64,000 nt of DNA. Source: Anaerotruncus sp. (GTDB taxonomy: Bacteria > Bacillota > Clostridia > Oscillospirales > Acutalibacteraceae). Positions 29,977 to 40,321 of this stretch are shown piece after piece. Location of the stretch: the NCBI GenBank assembly GCA_022009795.1, contig CP091724.1, forward strand, positions 248,001-312,000, written 5' to 3'. Numbering within the stretch: the stretch's first letter is position 1; the number at the start of each line of letters is the position of its first letter. The position numbers were made by a program, and so were the translations under genes. The notes beneath the pieces are model-generated. The model worked only from the letters and a program-made list of their open reading frames with translations, was not told the DNA's origin and searched no databases.

Positions 29977-31337
29977 AGTGTTACACCGTCTTTATAAATA
30001 GCGATTTCACGAATTCCGTGCTGTTCGTTTTTTGTTTTTTTACCGTTTGCCGTTTCCCGAATCAGTTTTAGCAAGCTTTCTTCTGTGCCCGACTGTGCGT
30101 CAAAATCAATCCAGCTTTTCTTGCGCTCTGCAAGGGAAGTGTTGGTGGCGATTTTGACAGTCGGCACCGGTGCTCCGAGAGGCGTGCCTCTGCCTGTTGT
30201 AAACAGAATCAAATGGCAGCCTGCCGCCGTAAGATTAGTTACGGCAACCATATCGTTGCCCGGACCGTCTAATAGATTCAGTCCCGGCCTTTCGGCTGTA
30301 TCTCCGTAAGACAGCACTGCCGTTATCGGCGCATTACCGCCTTTTTGCACACAGCCGAGTGATTTTTCCTCCAGCGTTGTAATACCGCCCGCCTTGTTTC
30401 CGGGTGATGGATTTTCGCTGACGGGCTGGTGGTGAGCGATAAAATAGTTTTTATAGTTGTTGATGAGATTTACCGTTTTGTTAAACACGGTTTCGTTGAC
30501 GCAGCGGTTCATTAAAAGCTGTTCCGCGCCAAACATCTCGGGAACCTCCGTCAGAACTGCCGTGCCGCCCATTGCAACTGTTTTATCTGTGATTCTGCCG
30601 CACATCGGATTCGCGGTAATTCCCGAAAGGCCGTCGCTGCCGCCGCATTTCAATCCTATTTTAAGCTTTGAAACGGGAACAGCCTCGCGCCTGTCTTTAT
30701 CTGCAATCGATTGCAGTTCTTTGATAATGCTTATGCCTTGTGCGATTTCATCCTCGTAATCTTGGCAATTCAAAAATCGAATTCGCTCATTGTTCCATTT
30801 GCCGAGAGCCTTTTGAAGCTCCGCAATATTGTTGTTTTCACAGCCCAATCCGAGCACCAGTACGCCTCCCGCATTCGGGTGCCTGATAAGGCCGGAAAGC
30901 GTTTTTTTGCGTAACGGATAAATCGTCACCGAGCTGACTGCACCCGTACGGATGAGTAAAACATAATGCCCCTGTTTTTTCGGCAAGGATTTTTTTGCAA
31001 TTCCGTTTACGCAGCCTACTGTCGGTATTATCCAAATGTCGTTGCGTATACCGATATTTCCGTCTTGCCGCACAAAGGCGGAAATACTAAAAGGGGAAAG
31101 CGTTTCAAGTTTCGCTGTTTCGGGTGTGTATGCGTAGTCAAGTGCACCGCTGAGGGAGGTTTTCAGGTTGTGGCTGTGCACCTTTTCTCCGATTTGGATA
31201 TTGTCGGTTGCAACGCCGATGGGAAAACCGTACTTGATGACTTGTTCTCCTTTTTTTATTTCTTTGACGGCATATTTGTGTCCGTCCGAAAGAGAAACTT
31301 TAACATTGTCTTTCTCGTTGATTACAACATACTCCAT
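29973..31337 (-). CDS. uxaA: altronate dehydratase
   Basis: 454 residues, slightly shorter than the usual 490. UxaA dehydrates D-altronate to 2-keto-3-deoxygluconate in galacturonate catabolism and needs iron. An SAF domain at the N-terminus (KVSLSDGHKYAVKEI, YGFPIGVATDNI) precedes the dehydratase domain with HPNAGGVLVLGLGCENN, LKCGGSDGLSGITANP and NLLDGPGNDMVAVTNL. In the open frame, the segment at about 30890-31005 reads as nonsense; a parallel frame there encodes the conserved HPYGCSQLGDD. Two compensating shifts therefore interrupt it. The end is coupled to the amidohydrolase start. Confidence 0.92.
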   Translation of the reverse strand: MEYVVINEKDNVKVSLSDGHKYAVKEIKKGEQVIKYGFPIGVATDNIQIGEKVHSHNLKTSLSGALDYAYTPETAKLETLSPFSISAFVRQDGNIGIRNDIWIIPTVGCVNGIAKKSLPKKQGHYVLLIRTGAVSSVTIYPLRKKTLSGLIRHPNAGGVLVLGLGCENNNIAELQKALGKWNNERIRFLNCQDYEDEIAQGISIIKELQSIADKDRREAVPVSKLKIGLKCGGSDGLSGITANPMCGRITDKTVAMGGTAVLTEVPEMFGAEQLLMNRCVNETVFNKTVNLINNYKNYFIAHHQPVSENPSPGNKAGGITTLEEKSLGCVQKGGNAPITAVLSYGDTAERPGLNLLDGPGNDMVAVTNLTAAGCHLILFTTGRGTPLGAPVPTVKIATNTSLAERKKSWIDFDAQSGTEESLLKLIRETANGKKTKNEQHGIREIAIYKDGVTL

Positions 31338-32647
31338 TGAAGAGCCTCCCTAATGCCGCCTTTATGCATTTTTTCTGTACTCGTGCCGACAATGTCATAT
31401 ATGCAGCTTAAATCCTGCCCCCAAAGAGCGGTGTTGGCAAGAATTGCTTTAATACTGTTGCTTTTGATATATTCAACTGCCGATTGTTCATCGGAAACAT
31501 TGTTGTTTTTGTAATATTCAATCAGACAGGCGAGCGAAAAAGCAAGTGCTTTCGGCGCATTGTTTTTATTCAGACAATCATTGACAGTCGGCAGCACCCG
31601 TGCTTTGAATTTGCTTACGGAATTTAGGGAAATAGATTTCCATAAGTGTTGAATATACGGATTGGCAAAGCGTTCCAAAACAGCTGTGGCAAAGTCTTTC
31701 GCCTTGTCGGTGTCCGGAAGATTCGGCAAGATATATTTTAACAGGCATTGATGTAAAAAAGCGTTTAACTGTTCGTCTTTCAGGCTCTCTCCGACCGTTT
31801 CAATACCGCACAGAAGCGAAGGAAACACAAGCGCCGTATGTGCACCGTTCAGAATACGGACTTTCATTTTCTTATAAGGTCTTATATCGTTTGTCCATAT
31901 TACATTGAAGCCGGCTTTTTGAAGAGGCAAGTCTTTTTCAAAATCACCCTCAATCGCCCAAAGGTGATAAGGCTCTGCCGTATCTAACAGCTCATCTCGG
32001 TAACCGATTTCACGGAAAATACTTTCGGATTCATCCTTTGGATAGCCCGTTACTATTCTGTCCACAAGAGTATTGCAAAATGTGTTTTCGTTTTCAAGCC
32101 AATATATAAATTCGCTTTCAAGCTTCCACAGCCTTGCGTACTCAAGCACGCATTTTTTCAGTTGCTGACCGTTGTTGTCAATAAGCTCACAGGCAAAAAC
32201 CGTTACTCCGGGGAGCTTTGCTTTATACCGTTCATACAAGAGCTGCGTCAGCTTTCCCGGAAAAAGAAGAAGCGGGTTGGTCTGTTAATTTGCATTTTTT
32301 TCATCAAAGGCAATGCCCGCTTCCGTTGTGTTTGAAATTACAAAGCGCAAATCCGGATTGTGTGCAATATGCAGATATTCTTCAAAGGATGCATACGGAT
32401 TCACGGCTCGGCTGATTGCTTCTGTTTCTGTTCTCTTGCAAATCGGATTGCCGTTTTCAAGCCCCCTGATAATAAGATTGTATTTCCCGTTTTGCTGATT
32501 GATTTTAGAAACCGTTTTTGAATCTGTCGGTGAAACAACAACGATTTTTCCGCCGTAAAGACCTTGCTTGTTCATAGAATCCACGAAATAATCAACAAAG
32601 CCGCGAAGAAAATTACCTGTTCCGAATTGCAAAATTGTTTCTTTCAT
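31322..32647 (-). CDS. uxaB: tagaturonate reductase (altronate oxidoreductase), one frameshift
   Basis: About 440 residues of the mannitol dehydrogenase family; it reduces tagaturonate to altronate with NADH. ATG 32647 follows GGAG and starts MKETILQFGTGNFLRGF, the Rossmann motif. Later blocks are RIVTGYPKDE, VIWTNDIRPYKKMKVRILNGAHTA (catalytic lysine) and ERFANPYIQHLWKSISLNSVSK. One extra A near 32293 splits the frame. It overlaps uxaA by 16 bases. Together the two genes form the core of galacturonate use, but uxaC, kdgK and kdgA are not in the window. Confidence 0.93.
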
Positions 32648-32648
32648 A

Positions 32649-33060
32649 TTAATCTCCGAATTGTATTGCAAGTTTTGCAAGCGTGCCGTCGTTATGCGTG
32701 AGAGCCTCAAATGCCTCGTGAGCATTGCCGATATTATATACACCGCTTACTATTTTTTTATTATATTCACTTTTTTTCGTTTTTTTGACAAGATCTATTA
32801 ATGCTTTAAAATCCTTGGTGAACGCGTTGCGAGATCCGAAAATATTCAGTTCTTTTTTTAGAATAATCGAATGTAAAAAGGTGGTTTCGCGCTTGCCGTT
32901 GCCGATTAAAATAATATTTGTACTGCATGCCGCTTCATTGATGCAATTTAAAAAAATGTTTCCGGAGCACCGCAAGCCTCAACACAGACATCAAAGCCGT
33001 TACCGTTTGTGAATTCATCACAAGTGGTATGCAAATCACACAGTCTGCTCCAAGCTATTT
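32649..33060 (-). pseudogene. zinc-dependent alcohol dehydrogenase, C-terminal fragment
   Basis: The last 130 or so residues of a medium-chain dehydrogenase (threonine/galactitol-phosphate dehydrogenase-like): NGNGFDVCVEACGAPETF, IILIGNGKRETTFLHSIILKKELNIFGS and the final KIVSGVYNIGNAHEAFEAL. The catalytic zinc domain and most of the Rossmann fold are missing; recognisable sequence begins near 33050. One extra base lies in the T-run near 32957. It ends just before uxaB and belonged to the same operon. Confidence 0.8.
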
Positions 33061-33470
33061 TTTGCAAGCTCAACTACTAATGAAAAAGTGTCATATGAAC
33101 CTGTTACGGTAAGATATGTCGTTGATGGAGATACTCTGACTGTTACTGATGAAGATAGCAACGAGTTTAAAGTTAGACGGATTGGTTGCAACACTCCCGA
33201 ATCGGTTTCATCGGATGAAAACAAAAATTGCGAAGAAGGCAGACTTGCTTCCCAATATACAAAATCCTTGTTTCCAGAAGGACAAACGGTGTACTTAGAG
33301 TATGATAATGATCGTTATGACTAATATGGTTGAGTTTGGCTTATGTGTGGCTCTCAGAGCCCACAGAAGAACGTTCTGATGATTATATGAAAAAGAAGTA
33401 TATGCTTAACGCTCAACTCCTGCCTGACGGGCAGGCAGAGACTATGTTCGTTGTTGAAATTAAGAATATT
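33060..33470 (+). pseudogene. thermonuclease (SNase-like) remnant with internal stops
   Basis: Reads VRYVVDGDTLTV, then VRRIGCNTPES, EEGRLASQYTKSLF and YLEYDNDRYD, the first two thirds of a staphylococcal-nuclease fold. Then TAA and TGA interrupt in the same frame at the place where the family has DKYGRVLAYVWL, and a shift follows. The tail DDYMKKKYMLNAQLLPDGQA is recognisable. These are substitutions, not homopolymer shifts, so this looks like true decay. No signal peptide remains. Opposite strand to the dehydrogenase fragment that abuts it. Confidence 0.75.
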
Positions 33471-33565
33471 TTTAATTTATTAAATCGGCTGAAAAAAATC
33501 AAATAATAGTTTGGGGCGGATTATATTTAATGCGCCCGGGATTTGATTTTTTTCGGAGGATTTTT

Positions 33566-34661
33566 ATGAAGCTTTTTTTAAAAAGAATAACGGCGGCAAC
33601 GCTTTTGCTTACCGTGATTGCTTTTACGCTTGTCGGGTGCGCGGCGGGCACTTCGTCAGGCGGTGCGGACGGTGAAATATCCGTGTTTTATTATACTTTC
33701 AGCGACGCATATATTTCCACTGTGCGCTCTGCGATGGACGGAATTTTTAAAGAATCGGGGAGGGCGTTTAACGATTATGACGCAAACGGAAACCAAACAA
33801 CGCAAACCGAGCAGGTGCAAAACCGCGCTGGCAAAAGGCTCTAAAATGCTTATAGTTAATGTGGTTGACACCGGCTCAAACGACGCGGCACAGCATATTG
33901 TTGACCTTGCAAGTGCTCGGAATGTGCCCGTTATATTCTTTAACCGCTCGGTGGATGAAAGCGTGGTTGAAAGCTATGAAAAATGCGTTTTCGTCGGCAC
34001 CGATTATGAGCAGGCGGGGCATATGCAGGGTAAATTGATAGGTGAATATCTTGTGAATAATTATGAGTCTGCCGATATAAACGGCGACGGAAAGATAAGC
34101 TATGTTATGCTCAAGGGGCAGGAGGGCAACATGGAAGCGATTGCACGCACGCGCTTTGCCGTTGAGGATGCAAACGAAGTGCTTAAAGCGGCGGGAAAGC
34201 CCGAACTTGAATTTTACGATTCCGCGAACAAAAACAAATATCTTGTGGATCAGGACGGCTTATGGTCGTCTGCCGCGGCAACAAATTATATGGGCACGGC
34301 GCTTGCGCAATACACCGAGGCCAATAAAAATATGATAGAGCTTGTTATCGCAAACAACGATGAAATGGCGCTCGGCGCGGTTTCTGCACTTCAGGCAGCG
34401 GGCTATAACAAATCGGGCGGAAAAATCATTCCCGTTTTCGGTGTAGATGCAACGGACGCGGCAAAAGCCGCCGTTAAATCAGGCTCGATGACCGGCACAA
34501 TTAAGCAGGATGCCGCAGGAATGGCAGATACTATTACACAAATTGCTGAAAATTTTTTCGCAAACAAAAGTGCCTTTAACGGCATTGCCGAGGAAAATCT
34601 CGTTGGCACGTGGCGTGTGAACATTCCTTATTCGGCATACACGGCGCAAAGCGCGGATTGA
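33566..34661 (+). CDS. galactose/glucose-type ABC sugar-binding lipoprotein (MglB-like), frameshifted
   Basis: About 364 residues with a lipoprotein signal ending LVGC. It is a periplasmic-binding protein type I with the calcium loop DINGDGKIS, the FFNRSV and YVGTD-like (FVGTDYEQAG) ligand segments, IANNDEMALGAVSAL and FGVDATDAA, all typical of MglB. ATG 33566 follows GGAGG. One shift lies near 33830. No ABC ATPase or permease gene follows, so it either serves a transporter elsewhere or acts as a chemosensory or orphan binding protein. Confidence 0.87.
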
Positions 34662-34793
34662 TTGCGCATTGAAGCTTTTTTAGCGGTTGGGTCGATTTTC
34701 GCCTGTTTGGCTATTTCAAAATATCGCGCCTCTTGAAAATGATTATCGGCGATGATATAATCGTTTTGCCGATTTTTTATTCGGAGGTGCTTT

Positions 34794-35701
34794 ATGACTT
34801 TACAGCAGCTTAAATATCTTGTAGCCGTTGCCGAGTGCAAAAATATAACCGAGGCGGCGGAAAAGCTTTTTATATCTCAGCCGAGCCTCAGCGCGGCAAT
34901 CCGTAATTTGGAAGACGAAATGGGCGTAACGGCGTTTGTGCGCTCAAACAAAGGCGTTGCCGTAACGCGCGAGGGCGAAGAATTGCTTTCGTTTGCGCGC
35001 AATTTGCTTGAGCAGGCTGATATCATGAAGGATCATTTTTGCGAGGGCGAAAAAAGAACGCCGAAGCTTGCGGTTTCCTGCCAGCATTATTCCTTTGCCG
35101 TTAATGCCTTTGTGGATGTGGTGAATGAATATGACGCGGATGAATATAATTTTTATCTTGCGCGAAACGCAAACGGGCGAGATTATAGACGATGTTGCAA
35201 ACGGCAGCAGCGAAATCGGAGTGCTTTACCTTTCCGAATATAATTCGGAGGTTTTAACAAAGCTGATTAAGAAAAAGCAATTTGGTGTTTGAGAAAATTT
35301 TTACGGCTTCGCCGCATGTTTTTATAGGAAAAAATCATCCGCTTGCGAGTCACTCCGTTATCACGCTTGACGAGCTGAAGCCGTATCCCTATTTGGTTTA
35401 TGAGCAGGGCGAACGCAATTCGTTTTATTTCAGCGAGGAATTTTTAAGCGTGCTTGATATGCCTAAAAGTATTCAGGTGCGCGACAGGGCAACTCTGTTT
35501 AACCTGGCGGTGGGGCTTAACGGCTTCACGGTAAGCTCCGGCATTATAGACAGGGAATTAAACGGCGAGGAAATCATTGCCAGGCCGCTTGATATGAATT
35601 GCACCATGCGAATCGGTATGGTTAAAAAGAAAAGCGCCATGCTTTCGCGCTATGCGCAATCGTATGCGGCGGCGTTAAAGAAATATGCAGCCATAGGATA
35701 A
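34794..35701 (+). CDS. LysR-family transcriptional regulator, frameshifted
   Basis: About 301 residues. The winged helix-turn-helix is at the N-terminus (TLQQLKYLVAVAECKNITEAAEKLFISQPSLS). A LysR substrate-binding domain follows, with SEIGVLYLSEYN and HPLASHSVITLDELKPYPYLVYEQG. Shifts near 35168 and 35282. It precedes the YxjG-like methionine synthase and by analogy with MetR/CysB-type neighbours may control it in response to a sulphur metabolite; this is inference. Confidence 0.88.
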
Positions 35702-35731
35702 AACTATGGCAAAGTGCGGATTATATGTATT

Positions 35732-35759
35732 TTTCAAATGGTGAAATATGTGCTAAACT
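35732..35759 (+). promoter_or_regulatory. candidate extended -10 promoter of the methionine synthase-like gene
   Basis: TTTCAA, a 16-base spacer and TGCTAAACT, which contains the TGn extension. GGAGG and ATG 35792 follow. Confidence 0.5.
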
Positions 35760-35791
35760 GTAGTCAACACAGAAACACGGAGGACAGTTTT

Positions 35792-36906
35792 ATGAGCACA
35801 TTAAAAAAACACCGTTTAAGTATGATTTTGTAGGCAGCTTTTTAAGGCCGCAGGTGCTTAAGGGCGCAAAGGCAAATTATGCCGCTGGCAAAATCGAAAA
35901 GGCGGAATACGACGAAATCGTTAATTCACAAATCACAAAGCTTGTTGCAAAGCAAAAAGGAACTTGGCTACCATGTGATTACGGACGGCGAATTCAGAAG
36001 AACCTTTTGGCATCTTGATTTTATGTGGGGCTTTGAGGGTGTGGCACACGAGGATACGGGAAACGGCGTTCCCTTCAGCGGCGAGCTTGCCAAGCTTGAT
36101 GACACTTATCTTGTTGGCAAAATTAAGGCGAAGGCGCACCCTTTTGTTGAATATTTCAAATTTTTAAAGCAGTTTGAAGATGAAAACACCGTTGCAAAAT
36201 ACACAATTCCCGCACCGGCTCAAACTTTTTTGCAGTTTATCGTGCCCGGCAATATCGAAAGCACAAGAAAGTTTTATGCCACAAACGATGAACTCATAGA
36301 GGATATCGCTGCCGCATACAAAGATGTTATCAAGCAGTTTTATGACGCCGGCTGCCGTAATTTGCAGCTTGACGATTGCTCCTGGGGCTCTGCCATCGGC
36401 GATTATGAAAACAACACGGGGTTCGGCATCGGAGTTGAAGAATACAAGGCCGCTTTGCTCAAGGTCAATAACCTTGCAATAGAGGGCAAGCCGGAGGATT
36501 TGGTTATCACCTCCCACATTTGCCGCGGCAACTACCATTCCACTTTCTTCTCAAGCGGCGCTTATGATCCGGTTGCCGATTATGTGTTTGCAAAAGAAAA
36601 TGTTAATGCGCTTTTTGCTTGAATATGATGATGAGCGCTCCGGCGGTTTTGAGCCTCTTGCTAAGGTTTCTGATGATAAAATCGTTGTTTTTGGGCTTGA
36701 TCACCACCAAATCACCCGTTCTTGAGGATAAGGAAACGGTTATCAAAAGAATTCACGAGGCGGCAAAATATGTTCCGCTCGAAAGGCTTTGCCTCAGCCC
36801 GCAGTGCGGTTTTGCCTCCTGCGAAATCGGCAACAAGCTCACGGAAGAGCAGCAGTGGGCAAAGCTTAAGCTTGTTAAGGAAATCGCCGAAGAGGTTTGG
36901 GGATAA
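35792..36906 (+). CDS. cobalamin-independent methionine synthase-like protein (YxjG/YxjH type), frameshifted
   Basis: About 370 residues, corresponding to the C-terminal catalytic half of MetE only, as in Bacillus YxjG and YxjH. Landmarks are FVGSFLRPQVLK, ITDGEFRRTFWHLDFMWG, LQLDDCSWG, the zinc ligands in SHICRGN and LSPQCGFAS. It is thought to methylate homocysteine or a related thiol. Shifts near 35958, 36618 and 36695 divide it. ATG 35792 is preceded by GGAGG. A strong terminator ends the unit. Confidence 0.88.
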
Positions 36907-36942
36907 TCAGGATATTTACAACAACATATTATTAAACACGGA

Positions 36943-36972
36943 AAAGCATCTTCGGATGCTTTTTTTTTTTGA
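36943..36972 (+). terminator. terminator after the methionine synthase-like gene
   Basis: AAAGCATC and GATGCTTT form a stem with a stable TTCG tetraloop, followed by more than ten T. Confidence 0.9.
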
Positions 36973-37096
36973 TATGTAAGATTACGACGACTTCCGATAT
37001 TTATATTATCTATTCCGAATTATAGGTTTTATTGCGTGACAAAGAATTGTATAATAATAGTAATATTTCATTAAATTTTAAGGGGTAAAAAAATTT

Positions 37097-37449
37097 ATGA
37101 ACAGCGAAAAAAATAAAGCAAACGCTTTCCGAAGCAAAGGTCTATTGGAAAAAGGCCTATGCCGAGAAGATATATGCCGTTTAAGGAAATATTTGCTTAT
37201 TCCTTCGGCGGCATAGGAATTTATTTCTTGATTTACTGTGTGCAGCAGCTCACGCTCAGTACCACTAATGTTATCATCGGCAACGCAATCGGCATTTCGC
37301 CCACAAAGGTGTATGTTATTTACGCCATTTCGATAGTCGTTTCGTTTCCCGCCACGGCCATAAGGGCAAATATTATCGATAACGCCCGAAGCAAGCAGGA
37401 CAAATACAGGCCTTATATGCTTTTTAATGGCGCCTTGAGCCGCATATAA
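37097..37449 (+). pseudogene. GPH-family sugar:cation symporter, N-terminal fragment
   Basis: About 115 residues: a charged start, then MPFKEIFAYSFGGIGIYFLIYCV and two more membrane segments, ending in the conserved loop DNARSKQDKYRPYML. This is the first quarter of a glycoside-pentoside-hexuronide symporter, which normally has about 450 residues. Coding similarity stops at LFNGALSRI and the fucosidase gene begins 40 bases later. Two shifts lie in the first 60 bases. A deletion of about 1 kb, in the cell or the assembly, is the simplest reading. Confidence 0.75.
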
Positions 37450-37486
37450 ACAAAATCGAAGTTTGCAAAATGGGAGCATACAGATT

Positions 37487-38992
37487 GTGAATATATCAAA
37501 AGAAGAGTATTTGAGCAAAATAAACGAAGTAATCGAAAACGGCAGGTTTAAGGATGATTGGGCATCGCTTTCACGGCACCAAACGCCTCGGTGGTATGCC
37601 GATGCCAAATTCGGCATTTTTATTCATTGGGGAATTTACAGTGTGCCGGCATATCACAACGAATGGTACAGCCGTGAAATGTACGATAAAACAAAGCAGT
37701 CTTATCGCCACCACATTAAAAACCTACGGAAATCAAAAGGATTTTGGCTACAAGGATTTTATCCCAATGTTTAAGGGTGAAAAATTCAATGCCGCCGAAT
37801 GGGTTGATGTGTTCAAAAAAAGCGGTGCGCGCTATGTTATGCCCGTTTCAGAGCATCATGACGGCTTTGCTATGTATAACACTTCGTTCAACAGGTGGAA
37901 CAGCGTTCAGATGGGGCCGAAGCGTGATGTTGTGGGCGAAATCAAAGCCGCGTGCGATGATGCGGGCTTGGCTTTTTGCGCTTCAAATCACCGCGCGGAG
38001 CACTTTTTCTTTATGAATATGGGCAAAACGATTGAAAGCGATGTCAACGATGAAAAGTATGCCGATTTTTTTACGGCCCTGCTTATTATTGCGATGAACT
38101 CGGCTCAATGAAAATGGGCGCCGCAACGGCGGATATTTATTCCGTTTCTCCCGATAAAGAATTTTTTTGGATGATTGGCTTGTGCGCGTGTGCGAATTTA
38201 TTGATGATTATAAGCCGCACGTGCTATATTTTGATTGGTGGATTCACAACAAAGCCTTTAAGCCGTATTTGAAAAAGATAGCGGCTTATTATTATAATCG
38301 TGCCGAGGAATGGGGCGCAGAGGTTACGATAAATTATAAAAAGCAGGCTTTTGCGCCGGGTGCGGCAACTCTTGATGTTGAGCGTGGCGCGCTTGTGGGC
38401 ATTTCGCCCGAAACCTGGCAAACCTGCACGGCAATCGGCAAAAGATCGTGGGGTTATACGGCAGATAATCAATTTAAATCCGCCGAGCAAATCATATGTG
38501 ATTTGGTTGATATAGTCAGCAAAAAAACGGCAATATGCTGCTGAATGTGGGCCCAAGGAGCGACGGCACTTTGACCGAGCGGGAAACCGCCGTGTTGCTT
38601 GAAATCGGAAAATGGTTCTCGGCAAACGGTGAGGGAATTTACGGCACCGTGCCGTGGCTGAAATTCGGCGAGGGCAAGGTTAATGCCAAGGAGGGCTTTT
38701 TCGGGATAATAAGAAAAAAAGCCGTTTACGAAAAAAAGGATTTTTCGCTTCACCTATAAAAAAACGGCTGTGTTTATGCCTTTCAGATGAAGCCCTCAAA
38801 AAGCGGCGTTGTTAAAATCAAAAAGCTTTAAAAAAATAAAGGAGGATTTGATTATAAATAAAGTTTCGCTATTGGGCAGCGGTGAAGAACTTGATTTTTT
38901 TCGCGCGATGAAAAAAAGAAATGAAAAATATATCTTAAAAAAATAAATCAAACGGCAATTTGCCGATATGCTTTAAATTGGAAATAGGATAA
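37487..38992 (+). CDS. GH29 alpha-L-fucosidase, frameshifted
   Basis: About 500 residues. GH29 enzymes remove alpha-L-fucose from glycans by retention. RWYADAKFGIFIHWGIYSVPA, EHHDGFAMYNTSFNRWN, the nucleophile region VLYFDWWIHN and LLNVGPRSDGT are visible; a C-terminal beta-sandwich follows with LGSGEELDFSRDEK. GTG 37487 is preferred, with GGGAG 10 bases upstream. Shifts near 37722, 38070, 38165, 38525, 38755 and in the last 200 bases. No signal peptide, so it works inside the cell on imported oligosaccharides. The upstream symporter fragment was probably its importer. Confidence 0.92.
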
Positions 38993-39024
38993 ATTTAACG
39001 AATAATTTAAAATGCACAAAAAAA

Positions 39025-39066
39025 GCACCCGCATGATTTTTTTGCCATGCGGGTGTGTTCTTTTGT
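39025..39066. terminator. bidirectional terminator between fucosidase and AraC genes
   Basis: CACCCGCATG and CATGCGGGTG flank a T-rich loop, with T- or A-rich sequence on each side. It serves the converging genes. Confidence 0.75.
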
Positions 39067-39234
39067 TTTATAAATGCCTGCCGCTTTTTTTGTGCGCTTT
39101 TTATGGTTTGTTTGCTTCAAAAAAACGGGGCGCACTCTTTGTTTATAAATACAAAAAAATATATTATTTCCGAATTCTGTATCTAATCTGCCGAAAACTA
39201 AATTTAAATTGTGAATAAAGAATTTTATAATAGG

Positions 39235-40110
39235 TTATGTATTACAATCTTGTTTTTGCTTTTCGTTTTTTTCGTTTTGCTCCAAATTACGCACCTGAGT
39301 GGGCGTCTGCGAAAAATACTTTTTTTAAATTCATTTGTAAAATGATACGGCGAGCTGAAGCAAAGCGTTTCGGATATCTTGTTTATGGGCATAGAGGTTT
39401 CCACCAGCAGGCGATAGCCCTCTTCCATTTTTTTCTTTAATATATATTGCTTTGGCGAAATTCCGAGTTCGTTTGTAAATATTTGGTGCAGGCGCCTCGG
39501 CGAAATGTTAAAAAAAGCGGAAACGGTGTCCACCGTAATCTTTGAAAAAAACCTTTTGCGTGATGAAAGAGCAAATATCGTCCACCATTCTGTTTGCCGG
39601 AGGTGATTGGCGGGTGTTGGCAAGCTCGCCGCTGTATAAAACGCTATAAAGATATTCAAAAAAAGAAGTGGTTTACAAGATTTTTGTCTTTAAGCTCGTT
39701 GCCCGCATTGAGTATTTTTTTCGAGGGATTTTTTTCCTCGCTTTCATTTTGCCGCTTATAAATGATTTTGCCACGGTTGTGCGGAAACTTGCCGATAGGC
39801 GAAAAAAATTTATCCAGCGGTAGCTCCAAATGTGTGCCGCCGATTTATATTTGATTATATCGTGAAATTTTAAAAAAATGCAATCGCCGTCGTTAAGGAC
39901 GAAAGAGCCTATGCGTGTGTAAATTTTGCCGCTGCCTGCCGTGCAGCGGATAAAGGAAACGGCGTCTTTCGGATATGCAGCCATTTCTTCATCGTCATTA
40001 AGATGAAAATAATTTTCGTCCACAAGGATTTTATATGCACTTATAACATTACCGAAAAAAACCTTTGCTTCGTTTTCCGATGCGGCGGTGTAAAAATGAT
40101 TGTGATACAT
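39235..40110 (-). CDS. AraC-family transcriptional regulator, frameshifted
   Basis: About 290 residues. A cupin-like sensor half (GSGKIYTRIGSFVLNDGDCIFLKF) precedes two helix-turn-helix motifs: TVDTVSAFFNISPRRLHQIFTNELG and INKISETLCFSSPYHFTNEFKKYF. The natural C-terminus, after a shift near 39320, reads SQTPTQVRNLEQ and ends at 39235. Further shifts lie near 39655-39840. It is divergent from the DUF6067 glycosidase gene at 40.3 kb and is its likely regulator, sensing a sugar in the N-terminal domain. Confidence 0.87.
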
Positions 40111-40321
40111 AAAAACGCTCCGTTTCCGATTATTGTATTTATATTATAGTTCAAACAAATGAAATAATCAAGATAAAAAAATATAACGGAAATAATACAA
40201 TAAAAAGAATTGCAACGAGCAGCTTTGCAGTCTTTTTCGCTAAGAAATTACTGCTTGCAAAAAGCTTTGCCCCTGCAAACGAAAGGTTTGAAACATATGG
40301 AATTTTTATCTGTTCGGAAGA

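Noticed and set aside
30085..31353. Plus-strand frames opposite uxaA
   Set aside because: Shadows of the dehydratase, whose motifs and operon overlap are clear on the minus strand.
33530..33566. Start of the MglB-like gene at 33530
   Set aside because: The added residues are hydrophilic, while ATG 33566 has GGAGG upstream and begins a proper lipoprotein signal.
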